From assembly GCF_934561205.1 (NCBI RefSeq), contig NZ_CAKTFU010000004.1, positions 1 to 64,000 of the forward strand: a stretch of DNA of 64,000 nucleotides. The letters are read 5' to 3'. The notes beneath the pieces are model-generated. The model was not told where the DNA came from. It saw only the letters and a program-made list of their open reading frames with translations, and did no database searches. The number at the start of each line of letters is the position of its first letter. Positions within the stretch are counted from its first letter, which is position 1. Of the stretch, positions 44,374 through 54,052 are shown piece by piece. Source of the stretch: an uncultured Gemmiger sp. (GTDB lineage Bacteria > Bacillota > Clostridia > Oscillospirales > Ruminococcaceae). The translations under genes and the position numbers were made by a program.

Positions 44374-46631
44374 GCCTGCAAGTTGCCCAGGCGGCCGTAA
44401 ATGATGCCAACATCCATTTTGACAGGCTGTATTCCTACTGTGTGCCGCCCCGTCTGGTGGGCAGGATCTGGCCCGGCAGCATGGTGCTGGTGCCCTTCGG
44501 ACGCGGCAATAAACCGCGTATGGCCGTCGTTTTAGACGTGCAGGAGGTCGAGGACGCGCCCGACAAGCTGAAAACTCTGCTGGATGCCGCGCCCGAGGAA
44601 GCCCGCCTGACCCCCGACCTGATGGAATTGGTGCGTTTCTTGAAGGAGCGCACCTTCTGCACCTGGTTTGAGGCGGTCAAGGCGGTCATACCCTACGGTG
44701 CGCAGTACCGCCCGGCCACGGAGAACGGCCGCCCCGTCATGCAAAGCAGGCTGAGCCGTTCCACCGAGCGGCTGTACACCCTGGCCGGTGAACTGCCCGC
44801 CGCCCCCAAACCAGGCCCGCGCCAGCTTGCGGCGGTACAGGCGCTGCGCCAAGGCCCCCTGACGGCCCGCCGGCTGGACGAGGTGGGCATCTCCAAGTCA
44901 ACGCTGGACACCCTTTGCAAAAAGGGCGTGCTTACCGTCAGTGAGCAGGACAAGGAAATCGACCTGTTTGCCGACATTCCCTTTGACCCCAAGCCCATCA
45001 CCCTTTCGCCGGAGCAGCAGGCCGTTTTTTGGGAGCTGCTGCCGAAATTGGAGGACGCGCAGCCCCATGCGGCGCTGCTGCACGGGGTCACGGGCAGCGG
45101 CAAGACGGTGGTTTTCCTGAAGCTCATCGAGCGCACGCTGGAATTGGGGCGCAAGGCGCTGGTGCTTGTGCCGGAGATCAGCTTAACACCGCAGATGATC
45201 CGCCGCTTGAAATCCACCTTCGGCAGTCGGCTGGCTGTGCAGCACTCGGCGCTCAACAACACCGAGCGCCTTCTGCAGTGGCGGCGCATCCAGCAGGGGA
45301 ACGCCGATATCGTGGTGGGCACCCGCAGCGCGGTGTTTGCGCCGCTGCAAAATGTCGGGCTGATCATCATGGACGAGGAGCAGGAGCACACCTACCAAAG
45401 CGAGTCCGCCCCGCGCTACGATGCCCACGACATCGCCAAAAAGCGCGCTGCGATGGAAAATTCCCTGCTGTTGTTCGCGTCTGCCACGCCGCTTACGGAA
45501 ACCTACCACGCCGCGCAAAGCGGCCGCCTGCAGCTGGTACAGCTAAAACACCGCTACGGCGGCAAGCCGCTGCCGCAGGTGGATTTCGTCGATATGCGCG
45601 CCGAACTGGCGGCGGGCAACCCGCGCGAGGTCAGCGGGCGGCTGGCGCAGGAGCTGCAAAAAAACCTCGACAACGGGGAACAGAGCATCCTGCTGCTGAA
45701 CCGGCGCGGCTACCGCACGGTGGCCATGTGTACCGCCTGCGGCCATGTGCTGAAATGTCCCCATTGCAGCGTGCCGCTGGTCTACCATAAGCCCCAACAG
45801 GCGCTGATGTGCCACCATTGCGGGCACACCGTGCAGCCTGCGCCCACCCTTTGCCCCGACTGCGGCGGCAAGCTGGCATACAGCGGGTTCGGCACCCAAA
45901 AGGTGGAGGAAGAACTTGCCCGTCTGCTGCCCGCCGCGCGCATTTTGCGGATGGATCAGGACTCCACCACCAAAAAGAACTCCCACGAAACGATGCTGGC
46001 ACAGTTTGCGCGGCACGACTACGATATCCTACTGGGTACGCAGATGGTCGCCAAAGGGCTGGACTTTGAAAGGGTCTCGCTGGTGGGTGTTCTGGGCATC
46101 GACTCGCTGCTGTTCGGGCAGGGGTTCCGCGCGTATGAAAGCGTGTTCAGCCTGGTCACGCAGGTCATCGGGCGGGGCGGGCGCGCCGATATCCCCGGAC
46201 GGGCGCTGATCCAAACCACCGTACCCGACCACCCCGTTTTGCAGCTGGCCGCCGCGCAGGATTACGAGGCGTTCTACCGCGAGGAGATCACCTTCCGCAA
46301 ATTCGGGCTGTACCCGCCGTTCTGCGCGTTCTGCGTGGTGGGCTTTGTGGGGGACAAGGAGCAGGAGGTATTGGCCGCCGCCGTGCGGTTTGGCCAACTG
46401 CTGGGCGAAACCGCCGCTAGGACCCCCAAAATGCCGCTGCGCATCCTCGGCCCTGCGCCCATGAACATTGTGATGCTCAACAGCAAATACCGCTACAAGC
46501 TGACCCTGAAATGCCGCAACGACGCACAGTTCCACGCCGTGATGCGGCAGACACTGGATGCCTACGACAAGGAAAAGCTCCCCGCCAAGGCATCGGTGAT
46601 TTTGGACTTCAACTCTGACGGAGATATTTAA
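44370..46631 (+). CDS. priA: primosomal protein N' (replication restart helicase PriA)
   Basis: A superfamily 2 helicase that reloads the replisome at stalled forks. The 753 residues contain an N-terminal DNA-binding domain, Walker A GVTGSGKTVVF, the DEEQEHTYQSE motif II, a zinc-binding insert with four CxxC pairs (CTACGHVLKCPHC ... CHHCGH ... CPDCGG) and GTQMVAKGLDFERVSLVG. ATG overlaps the gmk stop (ATGA). Full length for the family. Confidence 0.98.
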   Translation: MSLQVAQAAVNDANIHFDRLYSYCVPPRLVGRIWPGSMVLVPFGRGNKPRMAVVLDVQEVEDAPDKLKTLLDAAPEEARLTPDLMELVRFLKERTFCTWFEAVKAVIPYGAQYRPATENGRPVMQSRLSRSTERLYTLAGELPAAPKPGPRQLAAVQALRQGPLTARRLDEVGISKSTLDTLCKKGVLTVSEQDKEIDLFADIPFDPKPITLSPEQQAVFWELLPKLEDAQPHAALLHGVTGSGKTVVFLKLIERTLELGRKALVLVPEISLTPQMIRRLKSTFGSRLAVQHSALNNTERLLQWRRIQQGNADIVVGTRSAVFAPLQNVGLIIMDEEQEHTYQSESAPRYDAHDIAKKRAAMENSLLLFASATPLTETYHAAQSGRLQLVQLKHRYGGKPLPQVDFVDMRAELAAGNPREVSGRLAQELQKNLDNGEQSILLLNRRGYRTVAMCTACGHVLKCPHCSVPLVYHKPQQALMCHHCGHTVQPAPTLCPDCGGKLAYSGFGTQKVEEELARLLPAARILRMDQDSTTKKNSHETMLAQFARHDYDILLGTQMVAKGLDFERVSLVGVLGIDSLLFGQGFRAYESVFSLVTQVIGRGGRADIPGRALIQTTVPDHPVLQLAAAQDYEAFYREEITFRKFGLYPPFCAFCVVGFVGDKEQEVLAAAVRFGQLLGETAARTPKMPLRILGPAPMNIVMLNSKYRYKLTLKCRNDAQFHAVMRQTLDAYDKEKLPAKASVILDFNSDGDI

Positions 46632-46649
46632 TTCAGGAGGAAACTATTT

Positions 46650-47165
46650 ATGGCACTGCGTACTATCGTGCAGGACGGCGACCCGATTTTGAAGAAGGTT
46701 TGCCGCCCCGTAACCAAATTTGACGACCGTCTGGGCATTTTGCTCGACGATATGAAAGAAACTCTCATCGACGCCAACGGCTTGGGTCTGGCAGGCCCGC
46801 AGGTGGGCATGATGCGCCGCCTGTTCATCTGCCTGGATGACCGCGACATGCCCGAGGAAGTACCCGCCAACTACGAGTACAAGTTTATCGAGTTCATCAA
46901 CCCCGAAATTCTGGAGCTGAGCGACGAAAAGGTCGAGCTGTACGAGGGCTGCCTGTCCTTCCCCGGCCACAACGGCGCGATTTCCCGCTCCAAGCACGTC
47001 AAGGTCAAGGCACAGGACCGCCACGGGGAATGGTTCGAGATGGAGGCCGACGATATGCTTGCCCGCTGCATCCAGCACGAGAACAACCACCTGGACGGCA
47101 TCACCATCATGGATCTGGCAGAGCATTTCTATGAGGACGACTACCCCGAAGAAAAAGAGGACTGA
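46650..47165 (+). CDS. def: peptide deformylase
   Basis: Removes the formyl group from nascent proteins. The 171 residues have the three motifs: GLGLAGPQVG, EGCLSFPG with the metal-binding Cys, and QHENNHLDG with the HExxH metal site. ATG follows CAGGAGGAAAC. It is five bases ahead of fmt, so the paired genes for adding and removing formyl groups are cotranscribed, as in most bacteria. Confidence 0.98.
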   Translation: MALRTIVQDGDPILKKVCRPVTKFDDRLGILLDDMKETLIDANGLGLAGPQVGMMRRLFICLDDRDMPEEVPANYEYKFIEFINPEILELSDEKVELYEGCLSFPGHNGAISRSKHVKVKAQDRHGEWFEMEADDMLARCIQHENNHLDGITIMDLAEHFYEDDYPEEKED

Positions 47166-47169
47166 TTCT

Positions 47170-48090
47170 ATGCGCATCCTTTTTATGGGCACACCCGATA
47201 TCGCCGCCGACAGCCTGGCCGCCCTGCTGGGGGCCGGGCATGAGGTGTGCGCCGTGTTTACCCGCCGCGACAAGCCCGTGGGGCGCAAGCAGATTCTGAC
47301 CGCGCCCCCGGTCAAGCAGCTGGCGCAGCAGCACGACATACCGGTCTACCAGCCCCGCACGCTGCGCGACGGTTCGTCCGACGCGCTGATTGAGCAGCTG
47401 GCACCCGACATCATCGTGGTGGTGGCGTATGGCTGCATCATTCCGCCGCAGCTGCTGCATACCGCCAAGTACGGCTGCATCAACCTGCACGTTTCGCTGC
47501 TGCCCAAGTACCGCGGCTCGGCACCCATCCAATGGGCGGTGCTGAACGGCGATGCCGAGACCGGTGTTTCCATTATGCAGCTGGACGAGGGGCTTGACAC
47601 CGGCGATGTGCTGATGGTCGAGCCGGTCGCCATCGACCCCGAGGAAACCAGCGGCGAATTGTTTGACCGTGTCAGCGCCGTGGGTGCTAAGACGCTGGTC
47701 GATGCGCTGGCAAAGATCGAGGCAGGGCAGCTTACCCCCGTGCCGCAGGACCACAGCAAGGCAACACTGGCGCCGCCGCTGTCCAAGGACACGGCCCGCT
47801 TTGCCTTTACCGAGGACGCCGCCCACATCCACAACTGGGTGCGCGGTATGAACCCGTGGCCCACCGCCTGGTTTGAGCAGGACGGCAAGCGCATCAAGGT
47901 CAGCGAGTGCCGCCTGGCAGAAAACCCGCAGAACGCCGCGCCCGGCACCGTGCTGGCGTTGAAGCCGCTGACGGTGGCGGCACAAAACGGCGCGGTGGCC
48001 CTGCTCAGCGTTACGCCCGAGGGCGGCAAGCCGATGGCGGGTACCGCCTGGGCGGCAGGCCGCCGCCTGAAAACGGGGGACTGCCTGTGA
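47170..48090 (+). CDS. fmt: methionyl-tRNA formyltransferase
   Basis: Formylates initiator Met-tRNA using 10-formyltetrahydrofolate. The 306 residues include RILFMGTPDIAA, INLHVSLLPKYRGSAPIQW with the catalytic His, and the metal-free hydrolase core; the C-terminal tRNA-binding OB domain follows after about residue 205. Starts at the ATG at 47170 four bases after def. The last four bases overlap rsmB (GTGA). Confidence 0.98.
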   Translation: MRILFMGTPDIAADSLAALLGAGHEVCAVFTRRDKPVGRKQILTAPPVKQLAQQHDIPVYQPRTLRDGSSDALIEQLAPDIIVVVAYGCIIPPQLLHTAKYGCINLHVSLLPKYRGSAPIQWAVLNGDAETGVSIMQLDEGLDTGDVLMVEPVAIDPEETSGELFDRVSAVGAKTLVDALAKIEAGQLTPVPQDHSKATLAPPLSKDTARFAFTEDAAHIHNWVRGMNPWPTAWFEQDGKRIKVSECRLAENPQNAAPGTVLALKPLTVAAQNGAVALLSVTPEGGKPMAGTAWAAGRRLKTGDCL

Positions 48091-49397
48091 CGCCCCGCCG
48101 TCTGGCGGTGCAGGCGCTTTTGCATCAGGAACAGGCGGGCTACGCCAACCTGGTGCTGGACGCCGAGCTGAAAAAATGCACCCCGCCACTGTCCCCACGC
48201 GATGCCGCCTTTGCGGCGGGCATCTTCTACACGGCGGTGGAGCGTATGCCCCTGCTGGACTACCTGCTGGGGCAGTTCCTCAAAAAGCCGCTGGCAAAGC
48301 TGGATGCACCGGTGCGTGCGATCTTGCGCGCAGGGCTGGCGCAGGCGCGGTTCATGCAGGTGCCGGTCTCGGCAGCGGTGAACGAGAGCGTCAAGCTGAC
48401 CAAGGCGTTTGGCAAAACCAGCGCCGCCGGTATGGTCAACGCGGTCTTGCGCCGCGCCGCCGCGCAGCCTGTCAGCGAGAGCGATTTTGCCGACCCGCTG
48501 CAGCGGCTGCAAATCTACTACTGTCTTTCCGCGCCCGTGGCGGCGCTCTTGTACAGCCAGTACGGCGACGAAGCATTTGCCATGGCAGCGTCCTTTTTTG
48601 AAAAGCCTGCCGCCGCCGTGCGGGTCAATACCTTAAAAACCACCGATGCGGCGCTCACCGCGCGCCTGCAAAGCGAGGGCTGCGATGTCACGCACGGGCC
48701 GTGGGAACACTGCCTGCTGACGAAATTCAGCGGCTCCCCGGCGGCGACAAAAGCCTTTGCCGAGGGTCTTTACCATGTGCAGGGGCTGGCCAGCCAGTAT
48801 GCGGCGCTCTGTGTGCAGGCACAGCCGGGGCAAAAGGTGCTGGATCTGTGTGCCGCGCCGGGCGGCAAAAGCCTGACGCTGGCGCAGTGCATGCAGGACA
48901 AAGGGCAGCTGATCAGCGGCGAGTTTGTGGCAGGGCGTGTCTCGCTTTTGCGCAAGGCGTTTGACCGCTGCGGCGTACACTGCGCCGAGGCCGTACAAAA
49001 CGATGCCGCCGTGCCCCGCCCGCAGTGGGGTGTGTTTGACCGTGTTTTGTGCGATGTACCGTGTTCGGGTCTTGGTGTCATAGCCAAAAAACCGGATATT
49101 CGCTGCAAAGATTTGGCAGGTATGGAGAATTTGCTCCAAACCCAGCAAAAAATCCTGCAAAACGGGGCAGATTCCCTTGCTGAAAACGGGCGTTTGGTGT
49201 ATTCTACCTGTACAGTCAATCGGGACGAAAACGAGCGTCAGGTGCAAAAATTCCTGGCAGCCAACCCCGATTTCACACTGGCTGCCCCGCCGCTTGCCTA
49301 CCCCGGCACGGTGGATACCGGCTATGGTACGCTGTTTTTGCCGCACAAGACGCACACCGACGGCTTTTTTGCGGCCGTTCTGCAAAAAAAGCATTGA
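48087..49397 (+). CDS. rsmB: 16S rRNA m5C967 methyltransferase RsmB
   Basis: Methylates cytosine 967 of 16S rRNA. The 436 residues have an N-terminal NusB-like RNA-binding domain (about 1-135), the SAM-binding VLDLCAAPGGKSLTLAQ, and the two catalytic cysteines in DVPCSGLG and YSTCTVNRDENE. The GTG at 48087 follows AACGGGGGA. The def-fmt-rsmB-rlmN-prpC-prkC order is the widely shared Firmicutes arrangement. Confidence 0.96.
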   Translation: MTPRRLAVQALLHQEQAGYANLVLDAELKKCTPPLSPRDAAFAAGIFYTAVERMPLLDYLLGQFLKKPLAKLDAPVRAILRAGLAQARFMQVPVSAAVNESVKLTKAFGKTSAAGMVNAVLRRAAAQPVSESDFADPLQRLQIYYCLSAPVAALLYSQYGDEAFAMAASFFEKPAAAVRVNTLKTTDAALTARLQSEGCDVTHGPWEHCLLTKFSGSPAATKAFAEGLYHVQGLASQYAALCVQAQPGQKVLDLCAAPGGKSLTLAQCMQDKGQLISGEFVAGRVSLLRKAFDRCGVHCAEAVQNDAAVPRPQWGVFDRVLCDVPCSGLGVIAKKPDIRCKDLAGMENLLQTQQKILQNGADSLAENGRLVYSTCTVNRDENERQVQKFLAANPDFTLAAPPLAYPGTVDTGYGTLFLPHKTHTDGFFAAVLQKKH

Positions 49398-49431
49398 TTC
49401 TTTCGTTTATACGATTTAGGAGGACTCCCGC

Positions 49432-50499
49432 ATGGAACAGGCCGCAGGAATTTGCCTTTCGGATATGACCCTGGACAGGCTGACGGCGTATATCGTCAGC
49501 CTGGGTCAGCCGAAATTCCGCGCCAAACAGATTTTTAAGTGGCTGCACCAAAAGCTGGTGACCGAGTTTTCGCAGATGACCGACCAGCCCAAAGCGCTCA
49601 TCGCCCTGCTTGAGCAGCAGTGCACGATCGCCGCGCCCGCCATACGCCGCCGTCAGCAGTCGGCGGACGGCACGGTCAAATATCTGCTGCAGCTGGCGGA
49701 CGGCAACTGCATTGAAACGGTTCTGATGCGCTACAAATACGGCAACACCGTCTGCGTGTCCACCCAGGTGGGCTGTGCGATGGGCTGCCGCTTTTGTGCA
49801 TCCACCCAGGCGGGGCGTGTGCGCGACCTGACGCCGGGGGAGATCGCCTCCGAAATTTATACCGCACAAAAGGATACGGGGGAGCGGGTGTCCCACATCG
49901 TCCTGATGGGCATCGGCGAGCCGCTGCATAACTTTGACAACGTGATGGACTTTCTGGAGATCATCTCCTGCCCAGAGGGCGTCAACATCGGTATGCGCAA
50001 CATCAGCCTGTCCACCTGCGGTTTGGTGCCGAAAATCGACGAGCTGGCCAAGCGGCATTTGCAGCTGACGCTGTCGGTGTCGCTGCACGCGCCCGACAAC
50101 GCGGTGCGTTCCTCGATGATGCCGGTCAACGATGCCTTCCCGCTGGAGCAGTTGATCCCGGCCTGCCGCCGCTACCAGAAGGAAACGGGGCGCCGCATCA
50201 GCTTTGAGTATTCGATGGTGCGCGGCGTCAACGACTCCTCCGAGATGGCGCAGAAACTGGCGGACTTGATTCGCGGCATGGGCGCGCATGTCAATCTGAT
50301 CCCCATCAACCCCGTGGACGGCAGCCCCTATTCCGCCACAGATGACGCCAACGTCCACCGCTTCCGCAAGGAGCTGGAGGCGCTGGGCGTCAATGCCACG
50401 GTGCGCCGCCGTCTGGGCACCGATATCAGTGCCGCCTGCGGGCAGCTGCGCCGCGAGGATGCCCAAGAGACTTTACAAGGAAAGGACGAAACGCAATGA
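49432..50499 (+). CDS. rlmN: 23S rRNA A2503 / tRNA A37 C2-methyltransferase RlmN
   Basis: A radical-SAM enzyme that methylates adenine C2 in 23S rRNA and some tRNAs. The 355 residues carry the CxxxCxxC cluster site in GCAMGCRFCAS, the GIGEPLHNFDNV motif, LSTCGLVPKI and a C-terminal catalytic Cys in AACGQL. The N-terminal helix-hairpin part reads PKFRAKQIFKWLHQK. ATG after TTAGGAGGACTCCCGC. It overlaps prpC by four bases. Confidence 0.98.
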   Translation: MEQAAGICLSDMTLDRLTAYIVSLGQPKFRAKQIFKWLHQKLVTEFSQMTDQPKALIALLEQQCTIAAPAIRRRQQSADGTVKYLLQLADGNCIETVLMRYKYGNTVCVSTQVGCAMGCRFCASTQAGRVRDLTPGEIASEIYTAQKDTGERVSHIVLMGIGEPLHNFDNVMDFLEIISCPEGVNIGMRNISLSTCGLVPKIDELAKRHLQLTLSVSLHAPDNAVRSSMMPVNDAFPLEQLIPACRRYQKETGRRISFEYSMVRGVNDSSEMAQKLADLIRGMGAHVNLIPINPVDGSPYSATDDANVHRFRKELEALGVNATVRRRLGTDISAACGQLRREDAQETLQGKDETQ

Positions 50500-51248
50500 A
50501 GATTGCAGCCATCACCGACATCGGCAGCTGCCGCCAGGAAAATCAGGACAACTATTGCGCGCAGCAGCTGCCGGGGGGAACTGCATGGGGCATTGTGTGC
50601 GACGGCATGGGCGGCGTAAACGGCGGGCGGGTGGCCTCCCGCATTGCAACCGACACCATGCAGCAGTATTTTGCCAGGGAACTGCCGGAATTGCAGCCCG
50701 GTGCAGAAAAAGCCTTTTTGCTGCGCGGATTCGATATTATCAACCGCGCCGTGTACGACAAGGCAACGGCCTCCCCCGAAATGCTGGGCATGGGTACCAC
50801 GGGTGTCTGTGCCTATGTGGGGGCAAACGGCATGGCGCATATCGCACATGCCGGGGATTCCCGTGCGTATCTGTACCACGCGGGGGAGCTGACGCAGATC
50901 ACCCACGACCACTCGATGGTGCAGCAGCTGGTGGACAGCGGCCAGATCACCCGCGAGCAGGCCGCCCAGCACCCGCAGAAAAACCTGATCACGCGGGCGT
51001 TGGGGGTGTCTGCCAACATCGTGCCGGAATACAGCCGCTGCCAGGTGGCGGTGGGGGATATCCTGCTTTTGTGCACAGACGGGCTGACCAACATGATACC
51101 GGATACAGAAACTGCGCGTATTTTGCGCGATGCAACGTTCTTTGATGCCACAAGAATTCTTGTGGATCATGCTTTGCAGGCCGGCGGCCAGGATAACATC
51201 ACCGTCCTGCTGATGGGTGTGGAGACTACGGAGGTCAACAATGGATAA
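50496..51248 (+). CDS. prpC: PP2C-type serine/threonine phosphatase (Stp1/PrpC)
   Basis: Reverses phosphorylation by the adjacent PASTA kinase. The 250 residues contain the metal-binding motifs TDIGSCRQENQDNY, VCDGMGGVNGGRVAS, AHAGDSRAYLY and GGQDNITVLL. ATG overlaps rlmN (ATGA), and the end overlaps prkC by eight bases. The pair controls growth, wall synthesis and, in Bacillus, spore germination. Confidence 0.97.
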   Translation: MKIAAITDIGSCRQENQDNYCAQQLPGGTAWGIVCDGMGGVNGGRVASRIATDTMQQYFARELPELQPGAEKAFLLRGFDIINRAVYDKATASPEMLGMGTTGVCAYVGANGMAHIAHAGDSRAYLYHAGELTQITHDHSMVQQLVDSGQITREQAAQHPQKNLITRALGVSANIVPEYSRCQVAVGDILLLCTDGLTNMIPDTETARILRDATFFDATRILVDHALQAGGQDNITVLLMGVETTEVNNG

Positions 51249-53187
51249 TATGATCGGTAAGCGGCTGGACGGCCGCTATTCCATAGAGGGTCTGGTAGGC
51301 GTCGGCGGTATGGCCAACGTCTACCGCGGCACCGACCTGAAAACCGGCAACCCGATTGCCGTCAAGGTGCTCAAGGAAGAATTTCTCGACAATGAGGAAT
51401 TGGTGCGTCGGTTCAAGAACGAGTCCAAGGCAATCTCCATTTTGGATCACCCCAACATCGTCAAGGTGTACGATGTTTCGGTCACCGACAAATTGCAGTA
51501 TATCGTCATGGAGTACGTCGACGGTATCACCTTAAAGGAATACCTGCGCCAGCGCGGCGGTGCGCTTACCTGGAAGGAGGCCGTCTACTTTGCCTCCCAG
51601 GTACTCAGCGCTTTGCAGCATGCCCACGCCAAGGGCATCATCCACCGCGACGTCAAGCCCCAGAACATCATGCTGCTGGCCGACGGCTCCATCAAGATGA
51701 TGGACTTCGGCATCGCCCGCTTCTCCCGCGCGCAGAGCCAGACCGTCAGTGACAAGGCCATCGGCTCGGTGCATTATATCAGCCCCGAACAGGCCAAGGG
51801 CGAGCGCACCGATGCCCGCACCGATATCTACTCGGTGGGCGTTATGCTGTACGAGATGCTGTCCGGCAAGCTGCCGTTTGACGGCGACGGCGCGGTTTCC
51901 ATCGCCATTATGCAGATTTCCGATAAAGCCCGCCCGCTGGCGGAGGTTGCCCCCGACGTGCCGGAGGGCATCCGCCAAATTACCGAGAAGGCCATGGAAA
52001 AGGACCCCGCCAAACGGTTCCAGAGTGCCGCCGAAATGCTGGATGCCATCGAGGCGTTCAAGAAAAACCCCTCCATTCACTTTGAGTACGAGTACAGAAA
52101 TATGCAGGACAATCCCGAAAAGCAAATCAGCCGCGTGGTGAACAGCGCCAAGCCCGGCAGCAACCTGCGCACAGGCAGCGCCCGCCGTGCAGGGGCCGCC
52201 GCAAGCGGCACCAAAAAGAAAAAGAAAAACCGCAAGGAGCCTAAGCCCTTTGCCATGTTCCCGATTTTTGCGGGCATGGCGGTGGCGTTTGTCATCGGTG
52301 CGGCCATTCTTGTCTACCTGATCTTCACCAATTCCAACAACCTCCTGTTCTCCAACCGTGAGGACGTGACGCTGATCAACTTTGTCGGCATGACCAAGGA
52401 CGAATACCTGGCCTCCGACTACAACAAGCTGCTGAAAGCCGAATTTGACGAAACCTACGACAGCTCCAGCGCGGCGGGCACCATCATCCGCCAGACGCCC
52501 GGTGCCGGGCGAACCGTCAAGGAAAAGCAGAAGGTGACCCTGACCGTAAGCCTCGGCACCGAGTATGTCACCGTGCCCGAAACCAAAAACATGGACGCCG
52601 ACGATGCCAAGCAGACCCTGCTGGACAAGGGCCTGCGTGTGACCAAAAAGCCCATTGTGGACGCTACGGTCGCCACCGGTGCGGTGGCTTACACCGAACC
52701 CGCCGCAGGGGAAACGGTGGAGGGCGGCTCCACCGTCATCATGTATGTCAGCCGTGAGGCGGCCCAGACCGAGGCCGTTGTGCCCAGCCTGAACGGACGC
52801 ACCATCGAGGAAGCCCGCGAAGAGATCAAGAACAGACTGATTTCGCTGTCGGTCGTCGAGCAGGCCAGCGAGCAGCCGGCCGGCACGGTCATCAACCAGT
52901 ACCCGGAGGCCGGTACCAAGGTGCGCATCGGCAGCGGCATCACCGTGTATGTTTCCACGGGTGTGCCCGAAGTGGTCCCGGAAACGCCGACTGAACCCCA
53001 GCCTGTTCCCGGTCTGCCCGAGGGCACGATGGGTGACCCGAATGAAGGTGCGACCTGGGCCGAAATGTACTGGTTCCCCGACGGCACCTACGAGTGGCGT
53101 GCCGTGTACGAGCACGACTATGCCGTGTACTGGTACGGCACAAACGAGCCTTACGTCAATAACGCCCCGACCACGTCCGGGGGTTGA
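51241..53187 (+). CDS. prkC: serine/threonine kinase with PASTA repeats (PrkC/Stk1)
   Basis: A membrane kinase that senses muropeptides. The 648 residues have an N-terminal kinase domain (Gly loop VGVGGMANVYRG, Lys in AVKVLKEEF, HRDVKPQN, DFG, SPEQAKGE), a basic juxtamembrane stretch, one helix (about 344-368), three PASTA repeats, and a C-terminal tail rich in Trp and Tyr (MYWFPDGTYEW, then DYAVYWYG). The tail is not a PASTA unit and is unusual. The ATG at 51241 follows GGAGGTCAACA inside the end of prpC. It ends four bases before rsgA. Confidence 0.97.
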   Translation: MDNMIGKRLDGRYSIEGLVGVGGMANVYRGTDLKTGNPIAVKVLKEEFLDNEELVRRFKNESKAISILDHPNIVKVYDVSVTDKLQYIVMEYVDGITLKEYLRQRGGALTWKEAVYFASQVLSALQHAHAKGIIHRDVKPQNIMLLADGSIKMMDFGIARFSRAQSQTVSDKAIGSVHYISPEQAKGERTDARTDIYSVGVMLYEMLSGKLPFDGDGAVSIAIMQISDKARPLAEVAPDVPEGIRQITEKAMEKDPAKRFQSAAEMLDAIEAFKKNPSIHFEYEYRNMQDNPEKQISRVVNSAKPGSNLRTGSARRAGAAASGTKKKKKNRKEPKPFAMFPIFAGMAVAFVIGAAILVYLIFTNSNNLLFSNREDVTLINFVGMTKDEYLASDYNKLLKAEFDETYDSSSAAGTIIRQTPGAGRTVKEKQKVTLTVSLGTEYVTVPETKNMDADDAKQTLLDKGLRVTKKPIVDATVATGAVAYTEPAAGETVEGGSTVIMYVSREAAQTEAVVPSLNGRTIEEAREEIKNRLISLSVVEQASEQPAGTVINQYPEAGTKVRIGSGITVYVSTGVPEVVPETPTEPQPVPGLPEGTMGDPNEGATWAEMYWFPDGTYEWRAVYEHDYAVYWYGTNEPYVNNAPTTSGG

Positions 53188-53191
53188 TGCC

Positions 53192-54052
53192 ATGGACTAT
53201 ATCACAAAGGGCATCGGCGGCTTTTACTATGTAAAAACGCCCGACGGTATCGTGGAATGCAAGGCCCGCGGCGTGTTCCGCAAGCGGGGCATCACCCCGG
53301 TAGCGGGCGATAAGGTGTGCCTGTCGGCAGACCGCGCGGCCATTGAGGAGATCCTGCCCCGCAAAAATGTTTTTATCCGCCCGCCCATTGCCAACCTGGA
53401 TGTGCTGTTTATCGTTGCCAGCACGGTGCAGCCGGTGCCCAGCACGCTGGTGCTGGATCAGCTGGCCGCAGCGGCCGTGTACAAGGATGTGCAGCCGATA
53501 CTCGTCATCACCAAGGCGGATCTGGCGGCGGCCGACACCCTGCAGCAGGCCTACGCCCACAGCGGCATTCCGCTGATCATGCTCAACTACGAGACCGGCG
53601 AAGGGCTGGACGAGATACGCGCGCATATCAAGGATCATCTGTGCGCGTTCTGCGGAAACTCCGGCGTGGGCAAGTCGACGCTGCTCAATCATTTAGCACC
53701 TGAATTGCAGCGCGAAACAGGGCAGATCAGCCGCAAGCTGGGCCGCGGCCGCCACACCACCCGCGAGGTGGAAATCTTTGAGATTTGCGGCGGGCGTCTG
53801 GCCGACACGCCGGGCTTTGCCAGCCTGGAGGCACAAAAGCTCTGCCGCATCCCCAAGGACGAATTGCAGCACACCTTCCCGGAATTTGAACCGTATTTCG
53901 GGCAGTGCAAGTTTACCGGCTGCTCCCACCGCAGCGAGACCGGCTGCGCCGTGCGTCAGGCGCTGGAGGCGGGCAAAATCAGCCAAAGCCGCTATGCGAG
54001 CTATCTTGCCATGTACGCCGAGGCCGAAACGAGGAAAGAATGGGAAAAATAA
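53192..54052 (+). CDS. rsgA: ribosome small subunit-dependent GTPase A
   Basis: A circularly permuted GTPase that checks late 30S maturation. The 286 residues show an N-terminal OB fold, the G4 motif ITKAD before the G1 motif GNSGVGKST and G3 DTPGF, and a C-terminal zinc knuckle (CKFTGCSHRSETGC). The ATG at 53192 follows CCGGGGGTTGATGCC. In Bacillus rpe lies between rsgA and thiN; it is absent here, and thiN overlaps rsgA by 13 bases. Confidence 0.97.
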   Translation: MDYITKGIGGFYYVKTPDGIVECKARGVFRKRGITPVAGDKVCLSADRAAIEEILPRKNVFIRPPIANLDVLFIVASTVQPVPSTLVLDQLAAAAVYKDVQPILVITKADLAAADTLQQAYAHSGIPLIMLNYETGEGLDEIRAHIKDHLCAFCGNSGVGKSTLLNHLAPELQRETGQISRKLGRGRHTTREVEIFEICGGRLADTPGFASLEAQKLCRIPKDELQHTFPEFEPYFGQCKFTGCSHRSETGCAVRQALEAGKISQSRYASYLAMYAEAETRKEWEK

